A stretch of 64,000 bases of DNA from Acidobacteriota bacterium (GCA_012719455.1 JAAYAJ010000098.1:1-64000); one strand, 5' to 3'. Positions 32,172-41,237 are shown, counted from the stretch's first letter. Notes: generated by a model from the letters alone, not told the origin. Program-made: numbers and translations.

Positions 32172-33473
32172 ATGAAACCGATCAGGGTGGGGCTGTTGGG
32201 GCTGGGGACAGTCGGGGCGGGGGTGGCCAAGGTGTGCCGGACGCACCGGGAGGAATTGGAGGAGATGGTCGGCGCTCCCATCGTCCTGGCCGCCGTGGTC
32301 GATCAGGACATCACCACCCCCCGCGACGGGCTCCCCCTGGAGGGGCTCCCCCTCGGCCGGGACGTCTCCACGGTCCTCGACGATCCCTCGATCGACATCG
32401 TCGTGGAGCTGATCGGCGGACTCGAACCGGCGCGCGCCTACATCCTCCGGGCGCTGGCCAACGGGAAACACGTCGTGACGGCCAACAAGGCACTGCTGGC
32501 CACCCACGGCGAGGAACTCTACGCCGAGGCGCGCCGCCGGAGGTGCATGCTGGCCTTCGAAGCCTCCGTGGCCGGGGGGATCCCGTTGATCCGCTCGGTG
32601 AAGGAGGGGCTGGCCGCCAACCGGATCACCTCCCTGTACGGCATCGTCAACGGCACCTCCAACTACATCCTGAGCAAGATGACGGACGAGGGCTTGGAAT
32701 TCGGCCGCGTCCTGGCCGAAGCCCAGGCCGAGGGCTACGCCGAGGCGGACCCCACCTTCGACATCGAGGGGATCGATTCCGCCCACAAGCTGCAGATCCT
32801 GGCGACGCTGGCCTTCCGCACCTGCGTGGGACTCGGGGACATCTACGTGGAGGGGATCACCCGGGTCACGCCGGAAGATATCGCGCTGGCGCACGAGATG
32901 GGGTTCCGCATCAAGCTCCTGGCCATCGCGAAATCGGCCGACGGCCGGCTCGAATTGCGCGTTCACCCCACCATGATCCCCGAATCTTCGCCGATGTCGG
33001 CGGTTTCCGGGGTATTCAACGCCGTCTTCCTCAACGGCGACGTCGTCGACGACCTGATGTTTTACGGCCGGGGGGCGGGGCAGTTCCCCACCGCATCCTC
33101 GGTCTGGGCCGACATCGTGGAGATCGCCCGCCGGCTGGCGGCCGGCCATGCCGCCGTCCCCCAGGACCTCCCGGTCCTGGGACGCAATCCGCTCGGGCTG
33201 AAGCCGATCGAGGAGGTCGTCTCTTCCTACTATCTCAACGTCTCCGCCCTGGACCGGCCGGGCGTCCTCGCCCAAGTCGCGGGCATCCTCGGCAAACACA
33301 ACATCAGCATCGCCAACGTCATCCAGAAGGTGCACCAGAAAGCCCAGGCCGTGCCGGTCGTGATGATGACGCACGAGGCCCGGGAGGGGGACATGCAGAA
33401 GGCTCTCCGGGAAATCGACGCGCTCCCCGTCATCGTCGCCCCCACGCGCATGATCCGCGTCGAGGAGTCCTGA
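32172..33473 (+). CDS. hom: Homoserine dehydrogenase
   Basis: Hom reduces aspartate semialdehyde to homoserine in threonine and methionine synthesis. The 433-residue monofunctional enzyme has the NAD(P) motif GLGTVGAGV, the catalytic region GIVNGTSNYILSKMTDEG with GYAEADPTFDIEGIDSAHKL, and a C-terminal ACT domain (LNVSALDRPGVLAQVAGILG) for amino-acid feedback control. ATG at 32172 follows AGAGG. A hairpin follows the stop. Confidence 0.96.
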   Translation: MKPIRVGLLGLGTVGAGVAKVCRTHREELEEMVGAPIVLAAVVDQDITTPRDGLPLEGLPLGRDVSTVLDDPSIDIVVELIGGLEPARAYILRALANGKHVVTANKALLATHGEELYAEARRRRCMLAFEASVAGGIPLIRSVKEGLAANRITSLYGIVNGTSNYILSKMTDEGLEFGRVLAEAQAEGYAEADPTFDIEGIDSAHKLQILATLAFRTCVGLGDIYVEGITRVTPEDIALAHEMGFRIKLLAIAKSADGRLELRVHPTMIPESSPMSAVSGVFNAVFLNGDVVDDLMFYGRGAGQFPTASSVWADIVEIARRLAAGHAAVPQDLPVLGRNPLGLKPIEEVVSSYYLNVSALDRPGVLAQVAGILGKHNISIANVIQKVHQKAQAVPVVMMTHEAREGDMQKALREIDALPVIVAPTRMIRVEES

Positions 33474-33474
33474 C

Positions 33475-33495
33475 GCCGCCGTTTTTCACGGCGGC
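33475..33495. terminator. Hairpin between convergent hom and phosphatase genes
   Basis: GCCGCCGT and ACGGCGGC form an 8-bp stem with a TTTTC loop, 2 nt after the hom stop. It lacks a T-tail on the hom side. Confidence 0.45.
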
Positions 33496-33590
33496 CCGCG
33501 CTTCTGCTCCATGCAGGTCAGCCGGGACGTGGGGGAATTCGCGGACGGCGGGACCGGAGAGAAGCGGCGGAGATCGGCGGCAGAAGGCGG

Positions 33591-34238
33591 CTAACTCATC
33601 CAGCGCGCCGAGGTCCAGCCGAGATGCGCGTGGGAGTTGAACAGCCGCAACAGCGGGCGCGGCCCCCATTCCACCACGCTGATGGTCCCGGGATCGAGAA
33701 ACAGGCGGCGCGCCGCCGCCAGCGGCACCCCCAGGACGGCGGCCGCCAGCGCCTTGATCGGCCCGACGTGGCTCACCAGCACCACGGCCCCGCCCGGAAA
33801 CTCCCGCGCCAGCTCGTCGGCGAGACCGGCGACCCGCCGCTGCACCTCCGCCATCGATTCCCCGCCCGGGGGCGCGACCGACGGGTCCGCTTCCCAGCGC
33901 CCGAGCAGCGCCGCATCCGCAGGCCCCAGGGCCAGGACCTCCCCGCGGGTCCGCCCCTCCCACGATCCGAAGGAGCCTTCCGCCAGGCGCGCGTCGGTGC
34001 GGAGCTCGACGCCGGAGCCCGCGGCTATGGCCGCGGCCGTGTCCGCCGCCCGGCGGAGCGGGCTGGAGACGATCAATCGGAGCGGGATGCGCGCAAGCAC
34101 CTCCGCCGCCCGGAGTGCCTGGCGCCGGCCGCGCGCATTGAGCGGCTCGTCGCCGAGCCCGAGGTAGCGCATATCGACGTTCTGCGCCGTTTCGCCGTGG
34201 CGCACCAGATACAGCCGCAGCATGACGTCCGCGTTCAT
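33591..34238 (-). CDS. Histidine phosphatase family protein
   Basis: A 215-residue phosphoglycerate-mutase-like phosphatase with the catalytic LYLVRHGETAQN motif, IVSSPLRRAADTA, the acid residue in EGSFGSWEG, and the second histidine in VLVSHVGPIKAL. Family members include alpha-ribazole phosphatase (CobC), GpmB and acid phosphatases, and sequence alone does not decide. A cobalamin adenosyltransferase gene nearby makes CobC conceivable. The ATG overlaps the LysR stop as ATGA, so it is coupled to that regulator. Confidence 0.85.
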   Translation of the reverse strand: MNADVMLRLYLVRHGETAQNVDMRYLGLGDEPLNARGRRQALRAAEVLARIPLRLIVSSPLRRAADTAAAIAAGSGVELRTDARLAEGSFGSWEGRTRGEVLALGPADAALLGRWEADPSVAPPGGESMAEVQRRVAGLADELAREFPGGAVVLVSHVGPIKALAAAVLGVPLAAARRLFLDPGTISVVEWGPRPLLRLFNSHAHLGWTSARWMS

Positions 34239-35143
34239 GCGCTCTTCCGCCCCGCTCTCCCCTGGTGGGGCCGGCGCATCAACTCGATGAATTTGCGGGC
34301 GGCCGGGGAAAGCGGCTGCCGGGAGCGGACGATGACGCCCAGGAGGCGGTAAAAGCTCTTTTCGATGAAATTTACCTGGACCAGGGAGCCGCCCTGGACC
34401 TCCTTCTGGACGCTGAGCAGCGGTACGATCGAGACCCCGGCGCCGATCTCCACGCTGCGCTTGATGGTCTCGATGTTGTCGAATTCCATGACTACGCGCA
34501 CGTCGATCCCCTGCTCGTGGAAAATCCGGTCCAGCGCCCGCCGGCTCGCCAGCCCCTTCTCGAACGCGATGTAGTTCTGCCCGGCGAGTTTCCGGATGTC
34601 GACGTGGGGCCGCCGGGCCAGCGGGTGGTCCGGGGCGCAGATGAGCACCAGCTTGTCGGCGGGGAGCGGGATGATGCGCAACCCCTTGCGCGGCTCCGGG
34701 TAGGTTACGATCCCCAGGTCGACGGCGCCGGCGAGGCAGTCTTCGTAGACCCGCGTCCCCTTGCTGTATTCCACGTGGAGCCGGACCTTGGGGTGAAGTT
34801 TCAGGAACGTCTTCACCACCACCGAGATCTCATACAGGCCGACGCTGTAGATCGTCGACACCCGCACGCTCCCGGACATGTCCTGGCCGACGGCCTTCAG
34901 CTCCAGCTGCATCTGTTCGAAGCCGTCGAGCATCTGCCGGGAGCGCTCGTAAAAGATCCTTCCCGCGGGGGTGGGGGAGACGCCCTTGCCGTCCCTGCGG
35001 AGCAGCTGCGTCTCGAACCGCTTCTCGAGGTTCTTGATCTGCTGGCTGACGGCCGACTGGGTGATGTCATTGCGCACGGCGGCGCGGGAAAAACTCCTGC
35101 TCTCGACCAAGTCGCAGAAAACCTTGAGCGTCTCGATCTGCAT
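34235..35143 (-). CDS. LysR-family transcriptional regulator
   Basis: A 302-residue regulator with an N-terminal winged helix (LKVFCDLVESRSFSRAAVRN, then ITQSAVSQQIKNLEKRFETQ) and a periplasmic-binding-protein-like effector domain (about 90-290). It is most like the CysB/CysL group of LysR proteins. It is translationally coupled to the histidine phosphatase behind it. Effector and targets are not evident. The 149-nt gap upstream has no gene. Confidence 0.92.
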   Translation of the reverse strand: MQIETLKVFCDLVESRSFSRAAVRNDITQSAVSQQIKNLEKRFETQLLRRDGKGVSPTPAGRIFYERSRQMLDGFEQMQLELKAVGQDMSGSVRVSTIYSVGLYEISVVVKTFLKLHPKVRLHVEYSKGTRVYEDCLAGAVDLGIVTYPEPRKGLRIIPLPADKLVLICAPDHPLARRPHVDIRKLAGQNYIAFEKGLASRRALDRIFHEQGIDVRVVMEFDNIETIKRSVEIGAGVSIVPLLSVQKEVQGGSLVQVNFIEKSFYRLLGVIVRSRQPLSPAARKFIELMRRPHQGRAGRKSA

Positions 35144-35292
35144 GCCATCCTCCGGCGGCCACCGGCCGGGACCGGCTCAGGAAACCGGTTGCGGAGATGC
35201 CGGCCCGACGCTGTTTTTCAGCATAAGTTATTCCGATCGTTTTATCAAAGTGATTCATTTCCCTTAAACCGGCGGGGCCGGCGCAGCGGCGT

Positions 35293-35844
35293 TTACTCCC
35301 CGGGGGGGATGGCGGCCGGGGCGGTCTCGGGCGCGGACTGGCGTAGGTTGACACTGCGGGCCAGCACGAAAAGAAGGTCGGACAGGCGATTCAGGTAGCG
35401 GAGGAAATCGGGGCTGACGGCGCCCGAGCGGCCGAGCGGCGCGCATTGCCGTTCCGCCCTGCGGGCGACCGCGCGCGCGAAATGAAGGAGGCTGCCCGCC
35501 GGCGTCCCCCCGGGCAGGATGAAGTGCCTGAGCGGCGGCAGGGGGAGGTCCAGGGCGTCGATTTCCGCCTCCAGCCTGCGGATGTCCGCGGGGCCGATCC
35601 TCTGCCCTTTCCCCCCGGCGGGAGCGGCCAGTTCGGCACCCAGCACGAACAGCTGGCTCTGCAGGAGGCCCAGGATCCCGTCCGCCTCCTCGGGAAGCGT
35701 CTCCGCGCGGACGACGCCCAGCAGGGCGTTGAGTTCGTCGAGGGTGCCGTTGGCTTCGATGCGGGGATCGTCCTTGGGAACGCGCCGGCCTCCCGCGAGG
35801 CTGGTGGTCCCCTCGTCCCCCGTGCGGGTGTAGATCGGCGTCAT
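35293..35844 (-). CDS. Cob(I)alamin adenosyltransferase, PduO type
   Basis: A 183-residue PduO-type ATP:cob(I)alamin adenosyltransferase, which makes adenosylcobalamin. Visible signatures are IYTRTGDEGTTSLAGGRRVP at the N-terminus, RIEANGTLDELNALLG, FILPGGTPAGSLLHFARAVA and RYLNRLSDLLFVLAR. Length is normal. The B12-binding radical SAM protein at the end of the window shows that the cell uses cobalamin. Confidence 0.95.
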   Translation of the reverse strand: MTPIYTRTGDEGTTSLAGGRRVPKDDPRIEANGTLDELNALLGVVRAETLPEEADGILGLLQSQLFVLGAELAAPAGGKGQRIGPADIRRLEAEIDALDLPLPPLRHFILPGGTPAGSLLHFARAVARRAERQCAPLGRSGAVSPDFLRYLNRLSDLLFVLARSVNLRQSAPETAPAAIPPGE

Positions 35845-35892
35845 CGGGATCCTCCTGCGGGCGGCGCGGGATCAGGACGTTTCATTTCCGGC

Positions 35893-36234
35893 TCAGGCGG
35901 TCTTTTTCTCCTTGCACGCGATGCAGACGGAGGTCCAGGGGACTGCCTTGAGCCGGGCGGCGCTGATCTCCTGCTCGCAGACGGAACAGACGCCGTAGAT
36001 CCCGTTGTCGATCCTATCGATGGCGGCATCGATCGCGCGCAGCAGCTTGGCGTCGATCTGCAGCAGCCGGAGATTGACATGAATCTCGTTGTCGTCGCTC
36101 GCCTGGTCCACGAAATCCCCGTGGCGCGTGTCCACCATGTTTTCCCAATGAGGCTTCTTGCTCGGAGCGCTGAGGATGGAATCCCGCTTCTGTTCGAGGG
36201 CGGCCCTGAATTTCTTGAGCTCCCTTTTGTTCAT
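35893..36234 (-). CDS. DksA/TraR-family zinc-finger protein
   Basis: A 113-residue protein with an N-terminal coiled coil, an acidic tip (DFVDQASDDNE) and a C-terminal four-cysteine zinc finger (CSVCEQEIS ... CIACKEKK). DksA-type proteins enter the RNA polymerase secondary channel and act with ppGpp. ATG at 36234 has GAGG eight nt upstream and a good sigma-70 promoter 28 nt before it. It is shorter than E. coli DksA (151 aa), closer to the short TraR/YocK-like forms. Confidence 0.88.
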   Translation of the reverse strand: MNKRELKKFRAALEQKRDSILSAPSKKPHWENMVDTRHGDFVDQASDDNEIHVNLRLLQIDAKLLRAIDAAIDRIDNGIYGVCSVCEQEISAARLKAVPWTSVCIACKEKKTA

Positions 36235-36261
36235 AACCCAAACCTCGATTGAAAAAGTAAG

Positions 36262-36290
36262 ATTATAAATCAAAGTCGGAGGCAAGTAAA
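36262..36290 (-). promoter_or_regulatory. Promoter of the DksA-like gene
   Basis: The minus strand has TTTACT (36290-36285), a 17-bp spacer and a perfect TATAAT (36267-36262), followed 28 nt later by the ATG. Confidence 0.65.
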
Positions 36291-36342
36291 TATCCGGATT
36301 TCCGGCGCGGCGCGCCGTACGGGCGCCCGGGGCCCGTCGCGC

Positions 36343-37260
36343 TCAGGGCCGGTATGTCAATTCGTATGCGGGAACGATCTCGACGGGGTGGTACGATTGC
36401 TTGGCCGCCCGGAGACCGGGGTCGCCGAGATCCTCCTCGCGGTTGATGAACTCGTACCCCTGGTCTCCGATGACCCGGGCCGTTTCCCAGTTGACGACCT
36501 GGTAGAGCCCCTTGAAGCTGCGCAACGCCCGCTCGAAATGGATCGCCGCCGTGCGGGGGCTGATCGCTTCGTAGATGGAAAACGCCGCGGGCCGTCCGGC
36601 CGCCTCGACGAGCACCCCCTGCTGCTCCCATGCCTTGAAATGACGCAGCGTGCTCTCGAGCGCCGCTATCTCCCGCGCCAGCATCCCCTCCACCAGGGGA
36701 TGCTCCTCCTCGACGATCGCCTGCAGCACGGCGAAGCAGTCATCGGTCCGCGCCGCCGTCAGGGGAGAGGCGGTCCATTCGTACAGCCCCTCCGCCTGGG
36801 AAATCAGGTTGCGCTTCTTGGCGTATTTACGCCCCTTGAGCGTCGCCAGGGCCTCGGTGGAGTAGACGTAGTTCGACGTGGTCCGATCCTCCCGGACGGT
36901 GAAGGCGCGGGAGAAATCGGCGTGCTCCCCGATAAACCGCTCGGAAACCCCGATAATTTTCAGGGGGTAGGGGAGGGCGTCGGCCGCGGCGAGGATCCTA
37001 TCCTTGAGCGAAGGACCGAACGTCCCCAGGGGCTGCAACAGGTGGCGCCGCCTCGGGGAATCGATCAGGCAGGAGATCAGCAGCGTGTCGGGGCCGGCGG
37101 TCGACCAGCCGTAATGGTAAAAAGGGTTCCAGGCGGCGAGGACCGCGAAGGTGTACCCGGCCAGCGGCTGCGGATGCCGCCGCAGGACCGGGGTCAGCAG
37201 CTCCCTGTCCCCCAGCCGCAACGGGGCGAATTCAAAATCAAGGAACCGATGGTCCGTCAT
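36343..37260 (-). CDS. DUF2156 protein (phosphatidylglycerol lysyltransferase C-terminal-like)
   Basis: A 305-residue soluble protein with the tandem GNAT-like fold of DUF2156. The characteristic block VYSTEALATLKGRKYAKKRN and the C-terminal GYEFINREEDLGDPGLRAAK are present. In MprF this domain transfers lysine from tRNA to lipid, but here there is no membrane part, so the substrate is unknown. Its start overlaps the stop of the preceding GNAT gene by 4 nt. Confidence 0.85.
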   Translation of the reverse strand: MTDHRFLDFEFAPLRLGDRELLTPVLRRHPQPLAGYTFAVLAAWNPFYHYGWSTAGPDTLLISCLIDSPRRRHLLQPLGTFGPSLKDRILAAADALPYPLKIIGVSERFIGEHADFSRAFTVREDRTTSNYVYSTEALATLKGRKYAKKRNLISQAEGLYEWTASPLTAARTDDCFAVLQAIVEEEHPLVEGMLAREIAALESTLRHFKAWEQQGVLVEAAGRPAAFSIYEAISPRTAAIHFERALRSFKGLYQVVNWETARVIGDQGYEFINREEDLGDPGLRAAKQSYHPVEIVPAYELTYRP

Positions 37261-37676
37261 GGGCGCTTGCCGTATAGCATTGGCTGATACCCGGCCAGCT
37301 GACCGTAGCCCAGCCGTTCATAGAATCCCTGGGTGTCCGGCTCGGCGACCAGCCCGATCCAGGGGATCTTCCGCTCCCGGCAAAACGCGGTGAGCCGCCG
37401 CACCAGTTCTCCCCCGATCCCCTGACCCCGGTAGGACTGGAGCACCACCACGTCCTGGACGTAGGCGTCGCTCGACCCGTCGGAGATCACGCGCCCCATC
37501 CCGACCGTGCGGCCGCCGGGCAGGCGCGCGACCATGAAACAGAAGCTGCCGCGGATCATGGCGGGGATGATGGCGCGCGCCTCGGGGCTCTCCTCCCACC
37601 AGCCGCCGGAGCGGTAGAGCGCCACGATCTCCTCGACGGGGGCCGAGGAGACGACTTCAAACAACACCTCCTGCAT
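37257..37676 (-). CDS. GNAT-family N-acetyltransferase
   Basis: A 139-residue acetyltransferase with the acetyl-CoA-binding loop QSYRGQGIGGELVRRL and the preceding beta strand VQDVVVLQ. The substrate is unknown. It sits between an ornithine-cyclodeaminase-like gene (18 nt upstream) and the DUF2156 gene (4-nt overlap), which suggests one operon concerned with amino-acid-like substrates. Confidence 0.88.
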   Translation of the reverse strand: MQEVLFEVVSSAPVEEIVALYRSGGWWEESPEARAIIPAMIRGSFCFMVARLPGGRTVGMGRVISDGSSDAYVQDVVVLQSYRGQGIGGELVRRLTAFCRERKIPWIGLVAEPDTQGFYERLGYGQLAGYQPMLYGKRP

Positions 37677-37694
37677 GGGAACCCTCCCGCGCCT

Positions 37695-38645
37695 CTAGAA
37701 AGGGAGCTTGGCACCGGTTCCCGCTTCGAGCGCCCGCCGGTAGATCTCGGCCGCCAGCGCGACATCCTCCAGGGCGACCCCCTGCGATTCAAACAGGGTG
37801 ATCTCGCCCGCGTCTTCACGGCCGGGGAATTCGCCCACCACCACCAGGCCCAACTCCCGGGCGTCCTCCCAGTAGAAGGCCTCCTCTTCGGCGGCCCGCT
37901 CCAGGTCGCCGCTTTCCAGCCTGGCCTGTTCGAGGGAGTCCACGATCACGCACGCGCTCCGGCGGACCGTCTCAACGTCGATTTCGCGCCGCGACAGGCA
38001 ATTGGATCCCACGGCGTTGATATGGACGCCCGCGGCCAGCCATTCCCCCTGGAACACCGGTTCGGAAGATGTGGTGGCCGTCGCCACGATGTCCTGGTCG
38101 CGCACCGCCGCCTCGGGGCCGGCGGCCGGGACGATCTTGATCCCCGTGGCCTCGGCCATCTCACGGCAGAACGCCTTCAGCTTATCCGCGGTCCGGGCAT
38201 AGACCGTGACCTTCTCAATGGGACGCACGGCGCGGATCGCCTCGATCTGCGCCCGGGCTTGCGCCCCGGCCCCGAAAACCCCCAGCCGGGAGGCGTCCTC
38301 CCGCGCCATGAAGCGGGTGGCCACCGCCGAGGCGGCCCCGGTCCTCAACTGCCCCAGCCGGTCGGCGTCCATCACGGCGGCCAGCCGGCCCTCGCCGTCG
38401 TACAGCAGCACCACGAACCGGTTGACCCCGGCGACGCTGGTGTAGCTCTTCAAGCCGGAAAACCCGAGCGAGGGGAGGGAGGCGCCCATCACGTGAAACA
38501 TCCCCTTCTCCAGGCGGCAGCGGCGTCGGGGAGCGATATGGGCCTTTTCCTCCCCCTGAAGCCTGAATGCCCGCTCGACCGCTTCAATGGCCATGTCCAT
38601 CGAAGCCAGCGCGTTGATGTCCGATTCCTGCAGAAAAATCGCCAT
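37695..38645 (-). CDS. Ornithine cyclodeaminase/mu-crystallin family dehydrogenase
   Basis: A 316-residue NAD(P)-dependent enzyme of the OCD family (ornithine cyclodeaminase, alanine dehydrogenase, ketimine reductase). Visible features are GLKSYTSVAGVN with a substrate-site lysine, DADRLGQLRTGAASAVATRF, the Rossmann motif GVFGAGAQARAQIEAI and VGSNCLSRREID. The exact substrate cannot be told from sequence. ATG at 38645 follows GGGGGGAAT. First gene of a three-gene minus-strand operon with the GNAT and DUF2156 genes. Confidence 0.88.
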   Translation of the reverse strand: MAIFLQESDINALASMDMAIEAVERAFRLQGEEKAHIAPRRRCRLEKGMFHVMGASLPSLGFSGLKSYTSVAGVNRFVVLLYDGEGRLAAVMDADRLGQLRTGAASAVATRFMAREDASRLGVFGAGAQARAQIEAIRAVRPIEKVTVYARTADKLKAFCREMAEATGIKIVPAAGPEAAVRDQDIVATATTSSEPVFQGEWLAAGVHINAVGSNCLSRREIDVETVRRSACVIVDSLEQARLESGDLERAAEEEAFYWEDARELGLVVVGEFPGREDAGEITLFESQGVALEDVALAAEIYRRALEAGTGAKLPF

Positions 38646-38816
38646 ATTCCCCCCCTGCAATGCCTTTGAAGCCGCTCAAAAATCAACCTTTAAATATACT
38701 GGACGCCCCCCGGCGCAGCCAAGGAGAAAACGGGGGCGCCCGGGGGCCGGCTCGGTGCAATTTTGCCATCCCCGCCCCCGGTGGTACACTGTTCCGGTCC
38801 AAAGGAGCCACGGCCG

Positions 38817-39302
38817 ATGATACGAAGAACCCTGCTTTTCGCGCTGACCCTGATCCTGGTGGCGCTCCTGGCCGGCCTGATGATGCGGGGGTGCCGGCAG
38901 GAAAAGGAGCGGACGGCCGGGATGACGGAGCAAACGCTCGAATCCCCCCCTTCCCCCATCAGGGTGTTCACTCCGGACGACCTCGAGATCGTGCGCTCCG
39001 ATTTCCGGGCGCAAACCCTGCCCGGCGGGGAGACCGGGGCCGGGCACCAAGTGGAGATCCGCCACCGCGGGCCCCTTCCATACCAGGCGATCCGGCTGCG
39101 GTTCGCCTATCTCGACCGGCAGGGGCGCATCCTGGAAACCAGGACGTTGACGCACCGGGAAACCATTTCCCCGGGGGCCACCCTCCGGATCGACGGCATC
39201 GAGGTCGCACCGGTCCCTGCGGCGGCGGCCGCGGCGGAGACTTCGATCCTCAGCGCCGATCTCGCCCTCTCCCCCGCCACGACCGCCGGGCAGGCTCCCT
39301 GA
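38817..39302 (+). CDS. Small membrane-anchored protein with an FxLYD-like beta domain
   Basis: A 161-residue protein with an N-terminal hydrophobic anchor (TLLFALTLILVALLAGLMMR) and a short beta-sandwich-like domain at about 60-130 (VEIRHRGPLPYQAIRLRFAY, then LTHRETISPGATLRIDGIEV). This pattern recalls FxLYD/DUF3426-type periplasmic domains. Function is unknown. AAGGAG lies upstream of the ATG. It is divergent from the OCD gene and 115 nt before the beta-barrel gene. Confidence 0.65.
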   Translation: MIRRTLLFALTLILVALLAGLMMRGCRQEKERTAGMTEQTLESPPSPIRVFTPDDLEIVRSDFRAQTLPGGETGAGHQVEIRHRGPLPYQAIRLRFAYLDRQGRILETRTLTHRETISPGATLRIDGIEVAPVPAAAAAAETSILSADLALSPATTAGQAP

Positions 39303-39332
39303 ACCGGCGGAGTCCCCGAAAGGGGGGGCGAA

Positions 39333-39360
39333 TTGACAGAAAACCGGGACCTGTGATAGC
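39333..39360 (+). promoter_or_regulatory. Candidate promoter for the beta-barrel gene
   Basis: A perfect TTGACA (39333-39338) is followed after 16 bp by GATAGC, a weak -10. The start codon is 57 nt further on. Confidence 0.4.
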
Positions 39361-39417
39361 CTCGATTTATGCCCGGTTTCCACCAGGCGGGGATTCCGGT
39401 GACGAGGGTTCCAAGCC

Positions 39418-41181
39418 ATGAAGTCTCTCTCGCGAACGATTCTGCTTCTGGCGATGTTTATGAGCGCCGCCGCCTTGGGCGCCTCCGTCCCGGCCGCCGG
39501 CGCCGGGGACAAGGGGCGGATCACGGGCAGCGTCACCAGCCTGTCGGGCCACCCCCTGGCCGACGCCGTCGTCCGGATCGTCCGCGAAATCGAGGCGAAG
39601 GAGTTCTTCACCCTGGTCCGGAGCGACAGCCGGGGGTTCTTCAGATCGGCGGTCCTGTCCCCCGGCATCTATCACCTCCAAGTCTCCCGCGAGGGATATG
39701 AGCCGGTCACCACGACCAAGTTCGCCGTCGACAACGATCGCTCCATCTCCCTCGACATCCCGCTGCGGGAATTCATCCGGGCGATCTCCCGTGATGACGA
39801 CGCCCGAAACTGGAGCCCCGGGACGGTCCTGCGCGGCACCTCCGACGGCCGGCTGATCTTCCGGAACACTTCCGGAAGGCTCCCCGAGATGGCCGCCACC
39901 GGGGGGGAACCCTTCGCGCGCAGCGGGGCGATGAGCATCGCCTCCGGCGCCCCCGCCGGCATCCGGGGCTTCCTGTTGCGCCCGCAAGCCAGCCATAGCG
40001 GGATCTCGTCCAATTTCGCCCTGACCGAGCCTTTGGGCGCGCGCAGCCGCATCGTCCTCTCCGGCCAGATGGATGTCGGCGCCGGGTTCTTCTGGCGCAT
40101 GCGCAACACCTACCAGTTCCGTCCGGACGGCGGCCGCGATTACCGCGCCTCGATCGGCTACGGGCGCGCCACGGGCTATTCCCCCACTTCCCAAGCCATC
40201 TCCTGCGACGATGTTCCCACCGTCTCGGGCCTGGAGACATTCGATGCCAGTGTAGAGGGGACCACGAAATTCCTGGACCTGCTCGCGGTCAGGTACGGCA
40301 TCGACTACTCCAGGATCTATTACGACCGGGATCGGCACTTCCTCTACCCGTCGATCGAGATCCTGTTGACCCCGGCCGAGGGGTGGAGCTTCCGGACCTC
40401 CCTGGCCTCCCGCCGTCCGAGCGCCACCAACACCCTCGTCCTTCCCGACGGGGAGATGATCGACCTCTCCGAACCGACCCTGATCACGATGGCGGGAGAC
40501 AAGATCAGCATGAGCCAGGTACGGCATTCCGAGTTCGCCGTGCAGAAAATGCTGGCACCTGAAACCGCCGTCGGGATCGCCGTCTACCACGACTACGTGC
40601 GGGGTCCGGGAATCCCCCTGATGGTCACCGAAATCGTCCCGGGGGCGCCCGACTCCAGGCACATCATCGAAATGGACGGGGATCATTCCAGCCAGCGCGG
40701 GGTGCGGGTGACCCTGGACCACCAGGTCCTGGATTCGGTCCGCGGGTCGGTCGCCTACATCTACGGGGAGGCCCGGAGCATTGACGAGGGCGCGCCCCCC
40801 GTCTCCGCCGCCCTCCTGGAGAAAGACCCGGCCGCTTTTCTCCGACAGCGCTTCGAGCATTCTCTCACGGGGAGGATCGGCATCACCCTGCCGCTGGCGC
40901 TGACCGACGTACTGGCGACCTTCCGCTGGGACTCCGGCAATCCGCTGACCACGCTCGACTGGTTCAGCGACCGGATGGATATCGGCACCCAGTCGGTCAA
41001 TTTCGAGATCCGCCAGCCGATCCCCCGCTTGCCCGGGGCCCCCGGCCGGTGGGAAATCCTACTCGACTTCCGCAATATCCTCAACCAAGGGGTCAAGGTC
41101 ATTCCCACCGAGCAGGGGGAACTGGTCCTGAACCGCAACCCCCGTTCGCTCCGCTACGGCCTCAACTACCGCTTCAACTGA
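39418..41181 (+). CDS. Outer-membrane beta-barrel protein with carboxypeptidase-regulatory-like domain
   Basis: A 587-residue exported protein. A signal peptide (SRTILLLAMFMSAAALGAS) is followed by a CarboxypepD_reg-like beta-sandwich (about 32-115: GRITGSVTSLSGHPLADAVV, then SPGIYHLQVSREGYEPVTTT). The remainder is aromatic-rich amphipathic strands typical of TonB-dependent receptor barrels, ending RYGLNYRFN like an outer-membrane sorting signal. I see no TonB box or plug domain and the protein is much shorter than the roughly 1000-residue acidobacterial receptors of similar architecture. Transport or binding role is inferred only. Confidence 0.7.
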   Translation: MKSLSRTILLLAMFMSAAALGASVPAAGAGDKGRITGSVTSLSGHPLADAVVRIVREIEAKEFFTLVRSDSRGFFRSAVLSPGIYHLQVSREGYEPVTTTKFAVDNDRSISLDIPLREFIRAISRDDDARNWSPGTVLRGTSDGRLIFRNTSGRLPEMAATGGEPFARSGAMSIASGAPAGIRGFLLRPQASHSGISSNFALTEPLGARSRIVLSGQMDVGAGFFWRMRNTYQFRPDGGRDYRASIGYGRATGYSPTSQAISCDDVPTVSGLETFDASVEGTTKFLDLLAVRYGIDYSRIYYDRDRHFLYPSIEILLTPAEGWSFRTSLASRRPSATNTLVLPDGEMIDLSEPTLITMAGDKISMSQVRHSEFAVQKMLAPETAVGIAVYHDYVRGPGIPLMVTEIVPGAPDSRHIIEMDGDHSSQRGVRVTLDHQVLDSVRGSVAYIYGEARSIDEGAPPVSAALLEKDPAAFLRQRFEHSLTGRIGITLPLALTDVLATFRWDSGNPLTTLDWFSDRMDIGTQSVNFEIRQPIPRLPGAPGRWEILLDFRNILNQGVKVIPTEQGELVLNRNPRSLRYGLNYRFN

Positions 41182-41237
41182 CGTCGCGGCCACGGAAATG
41201 GAGCAAGTCTTTCCCCTTGAATATCTCCCACCGCTGA

